Positions 24,601 to 36,425 of a stretch of DNA of 64,000 bases are shown in pieces. The notes below the pieces were generated by a model. The model was given only the letters and a program-made list of their open reading frames with translations, was not told the origin of the DNA and ran no database searches. Source of the stretch: Icerya purchasi (lineage: Eukaryota; Arthropoda; Insecta; Hemiptera; Monophlebidae). How positions within the stretch are numbered: position 1 is the first letter of the stretch; every line of letters starts with the position of its first letter. The stretch covers positions 296,712,464 to 296,776,463 of the forward strand of contig CM077116.1 of assembly GCA_039619475.1 (NCBI GenBank), in the 5' to 3' direction. Made by a program: the position numbers and the translations under genes.

Positions 24601-27600
24601 AGAATGACAGAAGAGGGTGGCAATATGATTTTTTTCGGTATTCAATATGCGCCCTGATGCTGGTACATTACTTTGAGCAACACTCACACTTAGCAACGAA
24701 ACCCGAACGGACTTCTTTCGCTTGACAGACTATAGTTGTTGTTACATTAAAAGCAGGTGCTTATGTTCATATCTGCGACAACTGTTTGTCTAAAAAACAA
24801 ACAGTTACCTTTAAGTAGTTAAATTGAAGGTTAATTATCGAAATTGTAAAAAACTCAAATAATTCGTTAATTTGATGTTTTGTATAAAATTATAAATACA
24901 AAGCATTTGTCTGGTGCTAGTTAAGTTTTAATTGAATTTGCGAACCGGTAAATCTCCAAAAATGTCCATTAAAACTATCGATAAATTTTATGATATTATG
25001 AAACATTATAAAAATTAAATAACTTCTTTCATTTCATTAAGAATAAATAAAACATACCATAAAGATACTTTAATCTTAAAAATTATTCTTGTTTTTGATT
25101 AAAACCAAAATTCGTCAAAAAATGTTTTAATTACTTGTTTTTGTTCTGAAGAACAGTTTTTATATTTTTTATAAAAATTTTTAATTATAATACGTTATTT
25201 TTTTTCTTCGAACCTTTGAAAAACGATCAATTACAGTTCATAATATCAAAGCCTAAATAATGATCTTTTCACTGGCTTGCGATAAATTTAAAATTTACAA
25301 TAGATATATCTTAAAGTAATTTTCCGCCAAAAAGGTCATCGCTAAAGAACTGATTACTCCTAGCGGTCGTGTTTAGGAAGGCATTTCGAATATAAAGGTT
25401 TGTTTAATACTTTTTTTTTTGCAGCAAAAGACGATAACTGACGATTCAAATTTAAGGATATGTTACGAGGAGTCCTTGTATCTTAAATTTCAAATCATCC
25501 TAGTTTTAATTAAACCAATATGGCAGCAAATCAATTCACTGCTATCATCGATTCGGTATTAAAAAAGACGATACATGCTAATGCACCGTAGACAGGAATC
25601 TTAAAATATTTGATACGGTAATGTCAAAAATATGAACCACGAAATAAATTAAATAAAGCTCAAATAAAAAATCGTGGAATCCTTTCAGTTTCAATCAGTG
25701 AAATAGTTTCTGAGCCTTCCAGAGCTTTAGCACAAAAATTACATCAGTTTATTAAAAATATAGATGTGAAATTATAATAATAAACCCGCCAAATTATTAT
25801 CTTAATTATCACTGAAATGAAATTTAACTGGTCAAATGGTTAAAATGGGACTATTAAAAAAGAAAAAAAATTATTTCTTAAGCGACATATTAGATAATGG
25901 ATTAGTAGTTTACGGTGTGATATATTATAATAGATAAAATTTTACTGAGAAACTATGTAATTTAAAGCATGTAAAACAATTTAAATATAAAATAAAATTG
26001 CGTTTATAGCGATTTGATAGTATTGTTTTTATTATTTTTTATCACATAGTAAATAAAATTTTATTAAAATAAAGATATATAATAAAACAGCTTTAATGGC
26101 GACGAAAGTATAACACAATAACAAAATGTCAGTGATAAATATTTGGTTTTATTAACATATATTGTTATATTTTTGGCAGCACGTAAGCTTTTAAATGAAT
26201 ATCTTTGTTTTATACAATTACATTTATCACGCGATAAAATATAATGAAAAAAATTCCATCAAATTGCCACAAACGTATTTATACTTTGTGTTATTGTTTT
26301 ATATGCACTAAATTATATAATAAAAATATTAAATTTCACATTGGCTAATGTATTCCTATCAAATGTAATATTAGAATTACTTACTTTATTATATATTTTA
26401 TGACACCGGTGTATACATTAAAGATGTAAGTATTCTTGTGTTAAAAAGTTATTATTCACAATTGTTTAATAACTATTTTAGATTTAATAAAATAAAAGAT
26501 ACTCTACCAAAAAAGAGCACCCGTCTGTTAATTTTCGTTTGTACGAACCAAAAATATCCAGTGTACACTACAATTTTCATATTAGTTAATGCAAAACTAC
26601 ATTAATTTTTATAATTAATATTCAAATTATCGCGCACCCAACTCAGTGTGCGCATGACATTTGTCTCAGTATTAAAAAATCTATAAATCAATTCCTAAGT
26701 GTTAATGGTTATTATCATATACAGCAATCTATAATATGAACACTCATTACAGTAGAGATGTGGAATAAAATTTAAGTAAGTTACTCGTATTATCAATATA
26801 ATTCACAAAAGCGACTTTCAAGCTATCCTGTAATTCAATTATTTGATCTTCGTTAAATCTGCTGATAATTATGAAATAATTTTTAACAATAAAACATGAT
26901 TTAAAATTTGTATTAATATATAAAATATGCAGCCTGATCTTTATATACTTCATTCACTCCGGGACAAAAAAATGTTATTTTATGAAATTATATTATTAGC
27001 AATTAGTAATATATCTAAATACTATTTTCTATTTGTTCAAAATGTTTTCAAACAGCCACACCCATTCGACTTGTCAAAAATGTTTTTTAAATAAACAAAA
27101 AATATATTTCGAAAAAGTATAAATAGAACAATGATTATAATTAATAAACATATTATGCATTTTAATTCATTTGAAAATAAACAAGTAAAACTAATATAAT
27201 AAATACAAACACATATATTACCTGTGGCGATGAAGGCTCCCCGGAAGAAGAAGATAATTTTGCTACAGGAACCCTTTGATCATCAAATTCTCGAGATAAC
27301 GGGCTTTGGTTGAATTCCGGTTTATAAAGAGATCCTTGTACGTTTAGTTCTAATTCGCCGGATTCTGTTATATTAAAATCTGCAGGTAATATAGATGGGT
27401 GTTCTTGTAACTGAGTATCAAGTTCATTTAATGAACTCTAAAATTATATAAACAAATAACATATTAATAATTTTAAAATAATCTGCACACGTTAAAACGT
27501 TATTTTTATAAATTATCACATACATAATCAAATAATTAAAAATAAACTAACTATTTTATATACACTAAAGTAAAAGCACGCTCGTACCTGAATAGTAGCA

Positions 27601-27924
27601 ATACTGCGTAAAATGGGATTCTGCAAGGAAGATATCAAAAAACTAAGATCTTCATCTGTTTGAGATTTTAACTTATCGTTATTAGACGTATTAATGGTTT
27701 CTTGTAATTGTTCCAAGACTTGTAACGCTGTAGAAATTTCTAAAAAAAAAAAGTAATATTTCAATTAAACATTCCGAATAATTATAAACTCAAAAGCATT
27801 TATTTTAGGCACTTTAAACAGAGAATTAACTACTACATGATACATGTCTTATTAAACAATAATCGAAAATGCAACATACCTGTACATAACGGAGCTTCTT
27901 CTTTAGAAATCATTTTATTTCTTT
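17462..27924 (-). CDS. Patj: Patj (Crumbs-complex PDZ scaffold), 5' exons
   Basis: Patj is a multi-PDZ scaffold of the Crumbs-Stardust-Patj complex at the apical margin of epithelial cells; its N-terminal L27 domain binds Stardust/PALS1. Five GT-AG-bounded exons are visible: 27880-27924 (ATG at 27911-27913, preceded by an acceptor, so a 5' UTR exon lies upstream), 27588-27739, 27222-27437, 23656-23775 and 17462-17577. Phases agree throughout (1, 0, 0, 0, 2). Residues about 12-70 form the L27 domain (EISTALQVLEQLQETINTS, LSFLISSLQNPILRSIATIQ, SSLNELDTQLQEHPSILP), close to Drosophila Patj in wording. Residues 135-174 are a linker (EFQRVIEETSKGRKVF), and from about 175 PDZ1 begins (KPDGNSLGFSVVGLG, GIYVQEVQPNSIAGR, with SLGF as the carboxylate-binding loop). 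The remaining PDZ domains lie beyond the left edge; the next exon is more than 17 kb away or unrecognised. Introns hold a Jockey element and other repeats. Confidence 0.92.
17965..18172 (+). mobile_element. SINE family 2, 5'-truncated copy
   Basis: The stretch from AAGTCGCTCCCGGGTTTACC through AATAATTGGGTATCAGAGAA, GCAGCCGAGAGAAAGGAACT and ATTAGTACCGTTGG to a (TTACT)n tail matches the inverse of 59745-59900. The tRNA-like head seen in that copy is missing here; a poly(A) run sits directly upstream at about 17959. It lies in the Patj intron that starts after 17577 in plus coordinates. Confidence 0.7.
18634..18690. repeat. compound microsatellite (TA)n(GA)n(GATA)n
   Basis: Uninterrupted TA, then AG, then GATA units. 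A short CA-rich stretch lies just upstream (18575-18595) and AAAT units lie downstream (18705-18730). Confidence 0.95.
19080..19640 (-). pseudogene. LINE reverse transcriptase C-terminal remnant
   Basis: The minus strand, across frames, reads TAFVKRNMLSP, RVLEEKNVSRRSPK and EKIPARMPRAGRDRY. These correspond to the end of RTE/R4-like ORF2 proteins (k.lLtsk.., v..RvgEkRsl, EGKipgkRgRGRqr). Frameshifts and stops make it dead. It lies in the Patj intron, next to the Jockey element. Confidence 0.55.
19975..23570 (-). pseudogene. Jockey-type LINE, both ORFs, decayed, in Patj intron
   Basis: Read right to left on the minus strand. ORF1 remnants run from about 23570 to 22570, ending in a gag-like zinc knuckle (ATCAICDERRITNWKGFTAY). 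ORF2 starts at an ATG at 22374-22376 with TLGIITWNANGLVYRKNEL. The endonuclease has FIAETHFTPW and NFVTYCSPESKLDNDK (21850-22320). The RT has LIPDHQFNFRKKHSTVDQP (20805-21035), then HVRQKYLKIKTKMRRLYWLI (near 20191-20472) and EEIARFARRHENRL-like sequence at 20010-20222. There is no RNase H, as usual for Jockey. Many stops and shifts make it inactive. It shares orientation with Patj and fills most of the intron between exons 23656-23775 and 17462-17577. Confidence 0.85.
23776..27221 (-). other. Patj intron, mostly unrecognised AT-rich DNA
   Basis: Intron between the linker exon and the serine-rich exon. It contains a (TA)n tract at about 23810-23845 and long AT-rich stretches. The minus open frame at 26747-26953 has no domain that I recognise and was not called. 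Confidence 0.6.
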
Positions 27925-28560
27925 CTGAAATAATAAATATACAATAAGTTCAACCAACATCAAGGTTTAAGAAAAAAAATGGTAAAATGATGTAGTCGCA
28001 AAATATATTACCTACTATACTATATTGAAACTCGCAAAATAATTAATGCTTGCATTTAAAATAACTGACTTAAATTGAATTAAAAAAAAAAAAAAAAAAA
28101 AAGAAGCAGCATAGAAAAAATTTAATTTAGGAAAATATCACTGACAAATTGTTCTGATGCACATTCTTCTATATAACTACTATCATTCCACTCTTTACTT
28201 ACAAAATAACAACACTCCCACCGAAAAATAGAAACAAAACAAATTGAAGAGTATCATTTAGAATCGAATGAAATATCAAACTACAAATCAAGAATACAAC
28301 GACTCTATTTAGCATGGATTTAAAAACTCCGTAGCACTAAAAATATAATGAAAATAAATATTTTCTCATTTATTGATTTTAAATATTAGTAAAAATAATT
28401 TATGATGAATATTTAATTACAATTAGAAAATATTAAAATAAAATGTGCTTTTGCTTAAATAATTTGTGGTTTATTAAAACTTAAAACAGTTAAAGTTAAA
28501 TTATTAAAATTATAAGCAGAGAGCAATAGTAGTGATTAGAACTTAGAAGTGTGTTACTCG

Positions 28561-29124
28561 CAGGGCTTGAAAGCCGAATAATAATACGGCTTAAACTTAA
28601 TATGGCTTATGTCCTTGAAAAATACAGCTTAAGCTTTCGGCTTTTGGCCGTTTAAATTTGAAATATGGCTTAGGCTTTCGGCTTTTGGCTATTTAAATTT
28701 GAAATACGGCTTAAGCTTTCAGCTTTCGGCTTACGAAATGAATTTTAATAGAAGTTAATTAAACTCATTTACTAATTACTATGCATCGAACTATTAAGCA
28801 TTACTATTAAAACTTCAGCTATTTTCTTTACGCACAAAAATAAAAGTTTTTAAAAACAATTTCTTACGCAAATAAATATGTCAAAAATACAAAATCAAGA
28901 AATTTAAAAAAACAGCTTAAGCCGAATATAAAGCTTAATTTCGTTTTTTTAAAAATACAGCTTAAGCTTTCGTCTTTCGACTGTTTAAATTTTGAATATA
29001 GCTTAAGCTTTAGGCTTTTAGCTTATGGAAATTTAAATATGGCTTTTGGATTAAGCTTATGACATCTAAAAATGATTGGCTTTCAGCTTTTAGCTTTTGG
29101 CTTTCGACTGGCTTTCAAGCCCTG
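28561..29124. mobile_element. hAT-like MITE carrying an internal ~45-bp tandem repeat
   Basis: The ends are perfect 15-bp inverted repeats: CAGGGCTTGAAAGCC at the left and its complement at the right. Inside, a unit built on GGCTTAAGCTTTCGGCTTTT plus TTTAAATTTGAAATA is repeated about three times near the left end (28600-28730) and again, same orientation, near the right end (28905-29040). The flanking octamers gttactcg and gcaatcat do not match convincingly, so assignment to hAT rests on the CAGGG start alone. There is no coding frame. Confidence 0.7.
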
Positions 29125-29383
29125 GCAATCATTCTCTTTTGAAAAAAAATAATACAAAAAATACATTTAATTATTAACCAGTGAATAATAATATTAAAGG
29201 TTATCGGAAACTGTTGACTGATCAAAAATAATATTAAATTTTACAAAAAAATTGGAAAAATTAGTAATTGTTTTTATCATGTCCAAATTTCTGATAAACT
29301 GTTGATATTATTTATTCATATGGATGAAAATAATAGTTGTTATTATTAATAAATTAACACTGAAATTTAAGTTAAAGATCATT

Positions 29384-29389
29384 TTTATT
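29384..29389 (-). terminator. candidate poly(A) signal of the DUF4806 gene
   Basis: AATAAA on the minus strand about 55 bases past the stop codon at 29445-29447. Confidence 0.4.
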
Positions 29390-29444
29390 TTATAAAAAAA
29401 TGTAAGCATATAATATGTAATTAAATTAAAATTAAGTTAGAACA

Positions 29445-30947
29445 TTAATTCCTAGCTGCAGCACGTTTCAGTCTTGTACTTGCTTGCGAAAGCCAAAGAC
29501 CGGCAGCTTCTTCTATTTCTTTTTCTGAAGATGATGGGCATATCATTTGAACTGTCTCTGCAAATTAAACACCAAACATTAGTCAAAATAAAAATGATAA
29601 TCATTTATTTCAACTGTGAATGAGCTGCATTTAATAGGTAAAATACAAGGTTTTGAGAATTGATATGAAAGAAACTTACTTCTGACAAGTTTTGCAAACT
29701 GTTGTGATTTATATAATGGTTTTTTTCCCTTTCTTTCTTGCCAACTATACTTGACAGCGAGCTCATCAGCCATCAATTTTCTGATTACTACTCCTGTGAC
29801 TAAACTTAATTTTTGCCCTCCACTTGCTTTTAACCGTTGGCACTATAAAAAATAAAATAAATTCAACCATTATTTAGTTGACATCATTATTCATTTGTTA
29901 GCATTATTAAGAAGTTCTAATTCTCATTCAGTAGATACATATATTACCAATTTTTGAAAGAATGGTTTTTCTTGAAGTCTTTTTTCAAATTCATGAAGTT
30001 GTTCATCACTGCACATTGGTAGCATTATATCTTCATCATCACTATCGTCAATAATTGAATTTGTATTAATCCAACGTGCAGATTGAGTTTCTAATAGCTT
30101 AATAATTTTTTTATTATCATTCATTAGCGTTACAGCACTTTCCATCATAAATTTACAGAAGCCTGAAAAATATTTAATATCATTGTGTACATGTCCCTGA
30201 TTAAACAAAAGGATTCAAAAGTTTGATTTTTAATCGTTTTGAATACTTTCTAATCCCTCGAATCATTTTTAATCCTTTTCTTTAATAAGGGGTATAACAA
30301 AAATATCTTACTTATTTCACTCTCATATTCTTTATTTTGTTTATAATCTTCTGTGAAAATATGCTGAAAACTTAAGCTTCCTTCAGTACTGTTTTGGTAC
30401 AGTAACATATCAGATGGAGATTGTCTGAGTGTACGCGAGTGACAAGGTTGCTCATCTTGAATATTATTATCAGCTGTACCTATAAAAAAATTTATAAAGA
30501 AAAAAGAATGATGGATTTTTTCATTAAATTGTTATTTATTACATAAAAACTTTAAACAAAAATTTTTAGTAGATTATGAAATTGTTTTATTTATAAGAAT
30601 GGTTATTCAAATAAAAAAATTGTTTGAAATTTATGTTGAAAGTTCGTTATTCTTAAAAAATATACCTTTAGTACTATGCAAAGAGATTCTCGGCGATTTT
30701 GGCAATGAATAAGGCATAATTTTTTTCATATTTTCAAATGTTTTTCTTTTTTTACTTATTGAATTATTTTCAGTATTCAATGATGCCAAGCTGTGTTCTT
30801 CATCACTGCTGTAATTCCGTCGTGAATTTTCTCTTCTTATAGCTTTTAATCGCCTTCGCATTTCTTCATCTGTATATTCATCAGAATCCAAGATTTCAGA
30901 ATTGTACATCGAGTCGACTAATTTCTCTTGAGCTCGTGTCCATTCAT
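29445..30947 (-). CDS. DUF4806-domain protein, 3' five exons
   Basis: Five exons with GT-AG borders and matching phases: 30666-30947, 30312-30479, 29948-30162, 29680-29842 and 29445-29557 (stop at 29445-29447). Together they encode about 310 residues. The first exon is acidic and basic (EWTRAQEKLVDSMYNSEILD, DEEMRRRLKAIRRENSRRNY, SLPKSPRISL), a likely disordered or nuclear linker. The third to fifth exons carry the DUF4806-like domain: SDEQLHEFEKRLQEKPFFQK, GVVIRKLMADELAVKYSWQE, KGKKPLYKSQQFAKLV, then EKEIEEAAGLWLSQASTRLK. The family is common and multicopy in hemipterans and other insects and has no established function. The first exon opens in phase 1 from an acceptor, so N-terminal exons lie upstream but were not found before the hAT relic at 31480. 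The gene is intact in every part seen. Confidence 0.8.
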
Positions 30948-31479
30948 CTAAAAATACACGAAAAATTATTATTATTATTATTTCATACACAAATTCGATT
31001 ACAACAAAAATAAAAGTTTAATTGCTGTGCAAAGCTTTATTTAATTTTAAGTCAAGTCTAGAAGTTACAGAGTTCATCGAAAAAAATTATTTGCAAATTT
31101 AAAAAATAATTAATTTTGTGATTAGCTATGAGTTAACATAAAAAAATATGATTAAAAAAACTTTTACTTAGATAATCATTTTTTTTTTTTTTAATTATAG
31201 TCTTATTTAACGATTTATACTGACTAAAAATCTTTTCATGTTTATATATATCATTTTTAAAAGCATTTGGTGAAACTGGTGGAAGTCATAAAAACTTTTT
31301 CTCTTTTTTCATAGTATGTAAACCTTATTTTTAAAAGCTTGGTGAAAGTTATCTAAATTGTTTTAAATTTATTTAACAGTTAAAGTTTTTAAACTGTTTT
31401 TGTAGATAATTTAAAATAGTATTTAGTTTGTATTATTAATAATAAAAGTGCATTAAAAATGGCCCTAATTTTTAAAAAA

Positions 31480-33070
31480 AAGTTCTCAAGTATTATTTAT
31501 CCCTTATAAATCAGTTAGAAATTTAGGTAGATACATGAAAACAAAACATTCTGCAATAGCCATAAATTTGGAACGACAACCATTCCTATAAACAGAAATA
31601 AATATGATATATATTCTTTAGATAATATAAGTACAGTTAGTGAGACATAATTTGACTGAATATGTGATTTAAATCTTGATGGTAACAAGTTTTGATGCAA
31701 AATTTCTAATATTACAGATTTCATGAATAAACTTATTCCAATGATAAAGTATATGCTGATTGATAAATTACTATTAAAACTTACAGTTAAGAACTATCAT
31801 CCATTTTTTATTGTTGAGGAACTTGAGATGAAAGAATTATTTAATGTAATCATTCCAGGTTATAAATTACCAACTAGGAAAACTCTATCAAATAATCTAT
31901 TACAGAAATATTACCAAGAATATTATGAAAAAGTACAATCAGAAATAAATTCAATTGAAGCATTATGTTTAATAACTGATTCATGGACGTCAGTTAATAG
32001 TATCAGTTTTTCATCAATAACAGCACATTTCATACATCCTAGTGCAGCTCTGAAATCATCCCTTTTAGACTATTTCTATTTTTCTGAAAGGCATGCAGCT
32101 AAAAATTGAAGTAACTACATTAAGAAAAAAGTTGAAAAGTGGAAAATTCAACAAAAAGTAGTAGCCATTGTTAGTGATAATGCAGCTATTAGAGAAGGGG
32201 ATTAGCAAAATATTAACTGTTTTGTACATACCATAAATTTGGGTATACAAACAGGGCTTAAGAAAATAAAGGCAGTCTTGTCAAAAGTAAGAATGATTGT
32301 TGAATTTTTTTAAAAAAGCCCAACTGTGTGGCTAAGTTAAAAAAAATTTAACAGCAAATGGGTTTTAAGGAACTGAAATTAAAACAGGATGTTGCTACTT
32401 GATAGAATTCAACATATGATATGATGAATCGTTTTTTTAAATTTAAAGGAACCAATTATTTCCAGCATTGCAATATTGGGAAATACCTATAATACTCTTA
32501 CTAATCATGAATGGCAATCAACATTTTAGAGATGTTTTACAAAATAACTGAAGAAATACCAGCTGAGAAGTATGTGACTTTGTCAAAAGTTCCAGTTATA
32601 TGTAAAATTATGGAGCGTCATATAAATAAATATATTGTAGAATTTATACCTACAGAAGATATTGCAGAAATTTGTGCTTCATTAAACAGATTAAAAAAAT
32701 AATTCAAAGAAAGACTTGAAAATGTAAAGATGAATCCACTATATGCTGAGGCAAATATTTTAGACCCTCGATTTAAAAAGCTGGGTTTTAAGAATTTAGA
32801 ACAGTATGGTACGGCTGTTAATAATTTTAAAAATTTATTTGGAAACATGGAAATACAAGTAGTCATTGTTTCACATGAAACAAATACTTTCACTAAATCT
32901 ACATTATCAGTTTCAATATGGAATGAATTTGATAATGAATTGAATGAATATATAAAACCAAAAAATTAGAACTCTGGAAGTATTAAGGAGCTGGAAAAAT
33001 ATTTAGAAAATGAAATGTTGCTAAGGACTGAAGATGAATTAAAATGATGGAATAAACGTAAACATACATC
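31480..33070 (+). pseudogene. hAT transposase (ZBED-like), inactivated
   Basis: The order is as in ZBED/hAT transposases. First comes a BED-finger remnant (GRYMKTKHSAIAINLERQPF, near 31530-31590). The frame at 31723-32109 follows with FFIVEELEMKELFNVIIPGY, LPTRKTLSNNLLQKYY and ALCLITDSWTSVNSISFSSI (the DxW catalytic region). Then VVAIVSDNAA, CFVHTINLGIQ, and ILDPRFKKLGFKNLEQY (32730-32969), and finally LEKYLENEMLLRTEDELK. There are at least five stops or frameshifts, and the C-terminal dimerisation block is absent. It lies head-to-head with the DUF4806 gene. Confidence 0.88.
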
Positions 33071-33079
33071 TTTTCAAAA

Positions 33080-34560
33080 GCAGCATATATTCTTAATAAT
33101 CACAGAACTCAGTTAAAAAATAATAAAGTTTCACATATATTGTTTTTAAATCATAACTTTTTAAAAACCAATTACAATTTATGAAATTTTTACTTTTTGA
33201 ATACCAATGTTATTTATATTTGAATTCCAAGTGTTATATTGCTTCAATTAAAAATAGAAGTATAATTTGGGATGATGTCGTTACATTGAATTCATGAATT
33301 GTTTAGTAATATTTAATAAAATATTTATGTAATATGCATTACATAAATCAACATAAATAAATAAAAATTTAGAAATATATGCTTTCTCTAAACTTCACAT
33401 TAATTTTACTATTATTGAAAACGTTTAATATAATTGCAAAAAAAAATTTCTTTTTTTTTTAGAAATATAAAAAATACACATTACAACAATTAAGTGAATT
33501 AAAAAGTACATACAAATATAAAATGAAAAGACGTTTTTTTTACTTTCTAGTACTTGATTTTTTTCTAATTCATAATTTAAAGAACAGTAAACGTATATAA
33601 TGTCATTAAAATCAACTTCAACAAAACACTACTGTTCACATTATTAACAAAACTTTGTAATACTTTAAATACAAAATAATACAAAATGTAAAAAAACTAC
33701 TGCATCACAGAGGATACAAATCACAGGAACAATATTTAAATGATTCAATTATTATTTATACAAATATACATTGAATATTTCATTACAAGAATAAAATGAG
33801 TATAAATTATTAATGGCTGGTGTTTCACTGTGTATTACATATACTATATGAAGTACTTTAATAATTACTACTTTGCTATATAATTTTCAAAACAACTGAA
33901 CGAATCTAGAATTTGTTGTCAAAACAATTTAAACAGCCTGTTAATTAGCTTCTAATTCCAAATATGTAGTTGTTTAACTTCAATCACTTGCTTTAATGTT
34001 CCATTTTTTTTATCTTCATATTTAACACCTTCAAATAAATAAAATAATTATTACTTAATATACAAATATATTACACAATTAAATATTTCACAAGTTTTAT
34101 AAAATATTAGATTTGTTGTTTTCTAGCATAAAATTTCTTCAAACTTCCTTACTTTTGAAAATATATCCATATTTATTAATATTTACACATTTCCTCGTCA
34201 AGCTAGACGCTTGCCGACGAGTTTTCTTACATCTAAATATTTTTACACTATACTACTTATATACTATACAATTTTATCGCCGCGCAAATATTTTATTACA
34301 AAATTATCCTATTTTTCCTTATTTCTAACTGAGCTATAACTAATCTATTATTTATTTCATTTTTTTATTTTGTCCCGTCCCTTTTCTTTCTTTTTTTCAC
34401 TTTTATTTGTCACTATTTCCATACCCTCTTCTTTTATTTAATGCTTATTTATTATTCCTATATTTGCCTCTTTCTGGAACCATTTTTTTATTTTCTTTTT
34501 TTTCACCCTGATTTTTTCCTCCTCTATTACTTCTGTAGGCATTTTATTTAACAACTAAGT
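33080..34560. other. AT-rich intergenic DNA, nothing recognised
   Basis: No sustained frame and no transposon ends that I can pair. A short minus-strand stretch near 33955-34025 is open after a plausible acceptor but matches nothing I know. Confidence 0.45.
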
Positions 34561-34589
34561 TATAACTTATTTGTCTGTTTGCTCCCCCA

Positions 34590-35150
34590 TCTTCGTTTAA
34601 GGGAATCACAGTTTGTACAAATAGTTTTACTTCAGCCTGTATTCTATTTTTCTTCTTTTCTTCAGTTCTATTTTCTTATCTGTCATTATGTATTCCCATA
34701 TCTTTATGAATAAATACATTCCTCTAACGCTCAGTACGTCTTATTTTTTAATTATTTCACTTTCGATCTCGCATTTATGATCTGGTATTAATTTCAAGCA
34801 TTTTATTTGCAGTTTACTTATTTTCTCTGCGTATGTTTTTCTAGCGATTCCCCACGCCTGAATTCCATATCTGATTCTCGATTCTACTAGCGCATGATAC
34901 ACCATTTTTAGTGTTTTATTTATTGCATATTTCTTTAAAGCGTATAATTCTGGTAATGTTGCCCTAATTTTCTTTGCAATGTATTCCATTTCGAATGCTC
35001 TAGTTAGATCTATGAATGTTATCACCTTCTTCCCTTCTTCAAAATTTACCCTTACTTTTCTGTAAACTCACCGGGCGCTTTCGATATTGATTTGCCCTTT
35101 TGAAATCTGTATTGTGTTCAATGATACTTAGAATTTGTTATAGAAATTAA
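34590..35150 (-). pseudogene. LINE RT C-terminal fragment
   Basis: The minus frame at 34741-35025 reads IAKKIRATLPELYALKKYAI, LKMVYHALVESRIRYGIQAW and ISKLQIKCLKLI. This is the thumb region of Jockey/CR1-like reverse transcriptases (K...LYxLrky, vYyalveSri.YGi.aWG, lqkk.lKli). Catalytic parts are missing. Confidence 0.7.
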
Positions 35151-35571
35151 CTTTACCGCTCAAAATACTGTGTATTAGTAACTAAGGTTCATTTTAGTTA
35201 ATGTTAAAATTATTTAAAATTCAGGGTACAATAAAATATTTTTTTAGTTTTAAAAATTTCTTTGCAATTACAGTTTCATAACTGTGTTCTATTAAACTAA
35301 CTAAACATCGTAGTTAGTTTTTCTAAATTTTACTTCTAATTTTGTTTGTATTACATTTTTTTACTATTTCGTTATTTATAAAGAACGTTCTTTAAAAAAA
35401 TAATACATCGCTAAAGTTTAATTCATCGATTTTATTTTTTCTACAAATGTTAATTTAAATGATACACAGTAGTTTTAATAATAAAAACAAATTTGACACA
35501 AAGTATAAATTAATACAGTTATAATTTATAATACTACCAATTATTTCTCTTATTTATTATAATACAATACA

Positions 35572-35839
35572 CATGGGCGTCGCCAGCGGTGAACAGGGGG
35601 GGCAGCTGCACCCCTGGAGCTTTGAAACTTTTTAATCAACTGGCCATGATGAGTATTCATAGGCGCGTAATCATGGACAATTTGCCAGAAACCCATGAAA
35701 ATTATGTTTTAATTAAGATTCTATTCTTGTTTAATAAAATATTAAGCCTTTGCAACTTATAAATTTTATTTTTCCTATAACTCATATCCACTTTCTATCA
35801 TCTTGCCCCCTCCTGTATCATCGGCTGGTGACGCCCTTG
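35572..35839. mobile_element. hAT-type MITE, copy 2, with perfect 8-bp target duplication
   Basis: Same element as 4866-5176: starts CATGGGCGTCGCCAGC, ends with the complement of CAAGGGCGTCACCAGC, with the same interior (GAGTATTCATAGGCGCGTAA). It is flanked on both sides by acaataca (35564-35571 and 35840-35847), an exact 8-bp duplication that confirms hAT-class insertion. It is shorter than copy 1 in the G/C-rich ends. Confidence 0.93.
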
Positions 35840-36425
35840 ACAATACACAATACTAACCATTAACTTCAGCAAATTTTCACGATCCTCAGAAGTACTGCAT
35901 AATATATGTTTATTTTTAAAAAAAATTATACACTTTATTAAAATGTAAACAAAAATGACTTCTAAACCTGTCAGCTGAAGACCCTATAATTGCAATTACT
36001 CTAGACTAATTTCAGCTATCATCATACGCTTTTTCACTGTTTCATTATCGTAGCTGAAAATCATTCGGTAAATGTTTCAACTTTCAAAGTTAAATGTTTT
36101 AATTGATTTAGTGAGTCAAATGAGTCAACTGAGCTACTGAGTTACTGATTGATTAGAATCAATTTACTGAGTCAGATTCAAACGAATCACTCCCTGCATT
36201 GAGTTACTTTTCTCATCTATAGTAGTGATGAGAAAATAACTCAACCAAAAGCAGTAAATTAAAACATTTAAATGTGAAATATTGACTCAGCGGTTTTTGA
36301 GTATTGCAAAATAAACACACGGTGGTAGTAAGAATTGTTCTGCTACGGTTACAGTTAAGTAGAAGTCATCTGCGTTTATATATTAATAAAGCATATAGTT
36401 TTTTTGAAGAATAAAGGTATATTAT

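Noticed and set aside
26747..26953. Minus frame in a Patj intron considered as an extra exon
   Set aside because: The flanking Patj exons already join in phase with the expected protein order, and the frame has no recognisable domain.
31723..32109. Intact-looking 128-codon frame as a domesticated gene
   Set aside because: It is the middle of a hAT transposase whose neighbouring parts contain several stops and frameshifts; no sign of an independent start or of selection.
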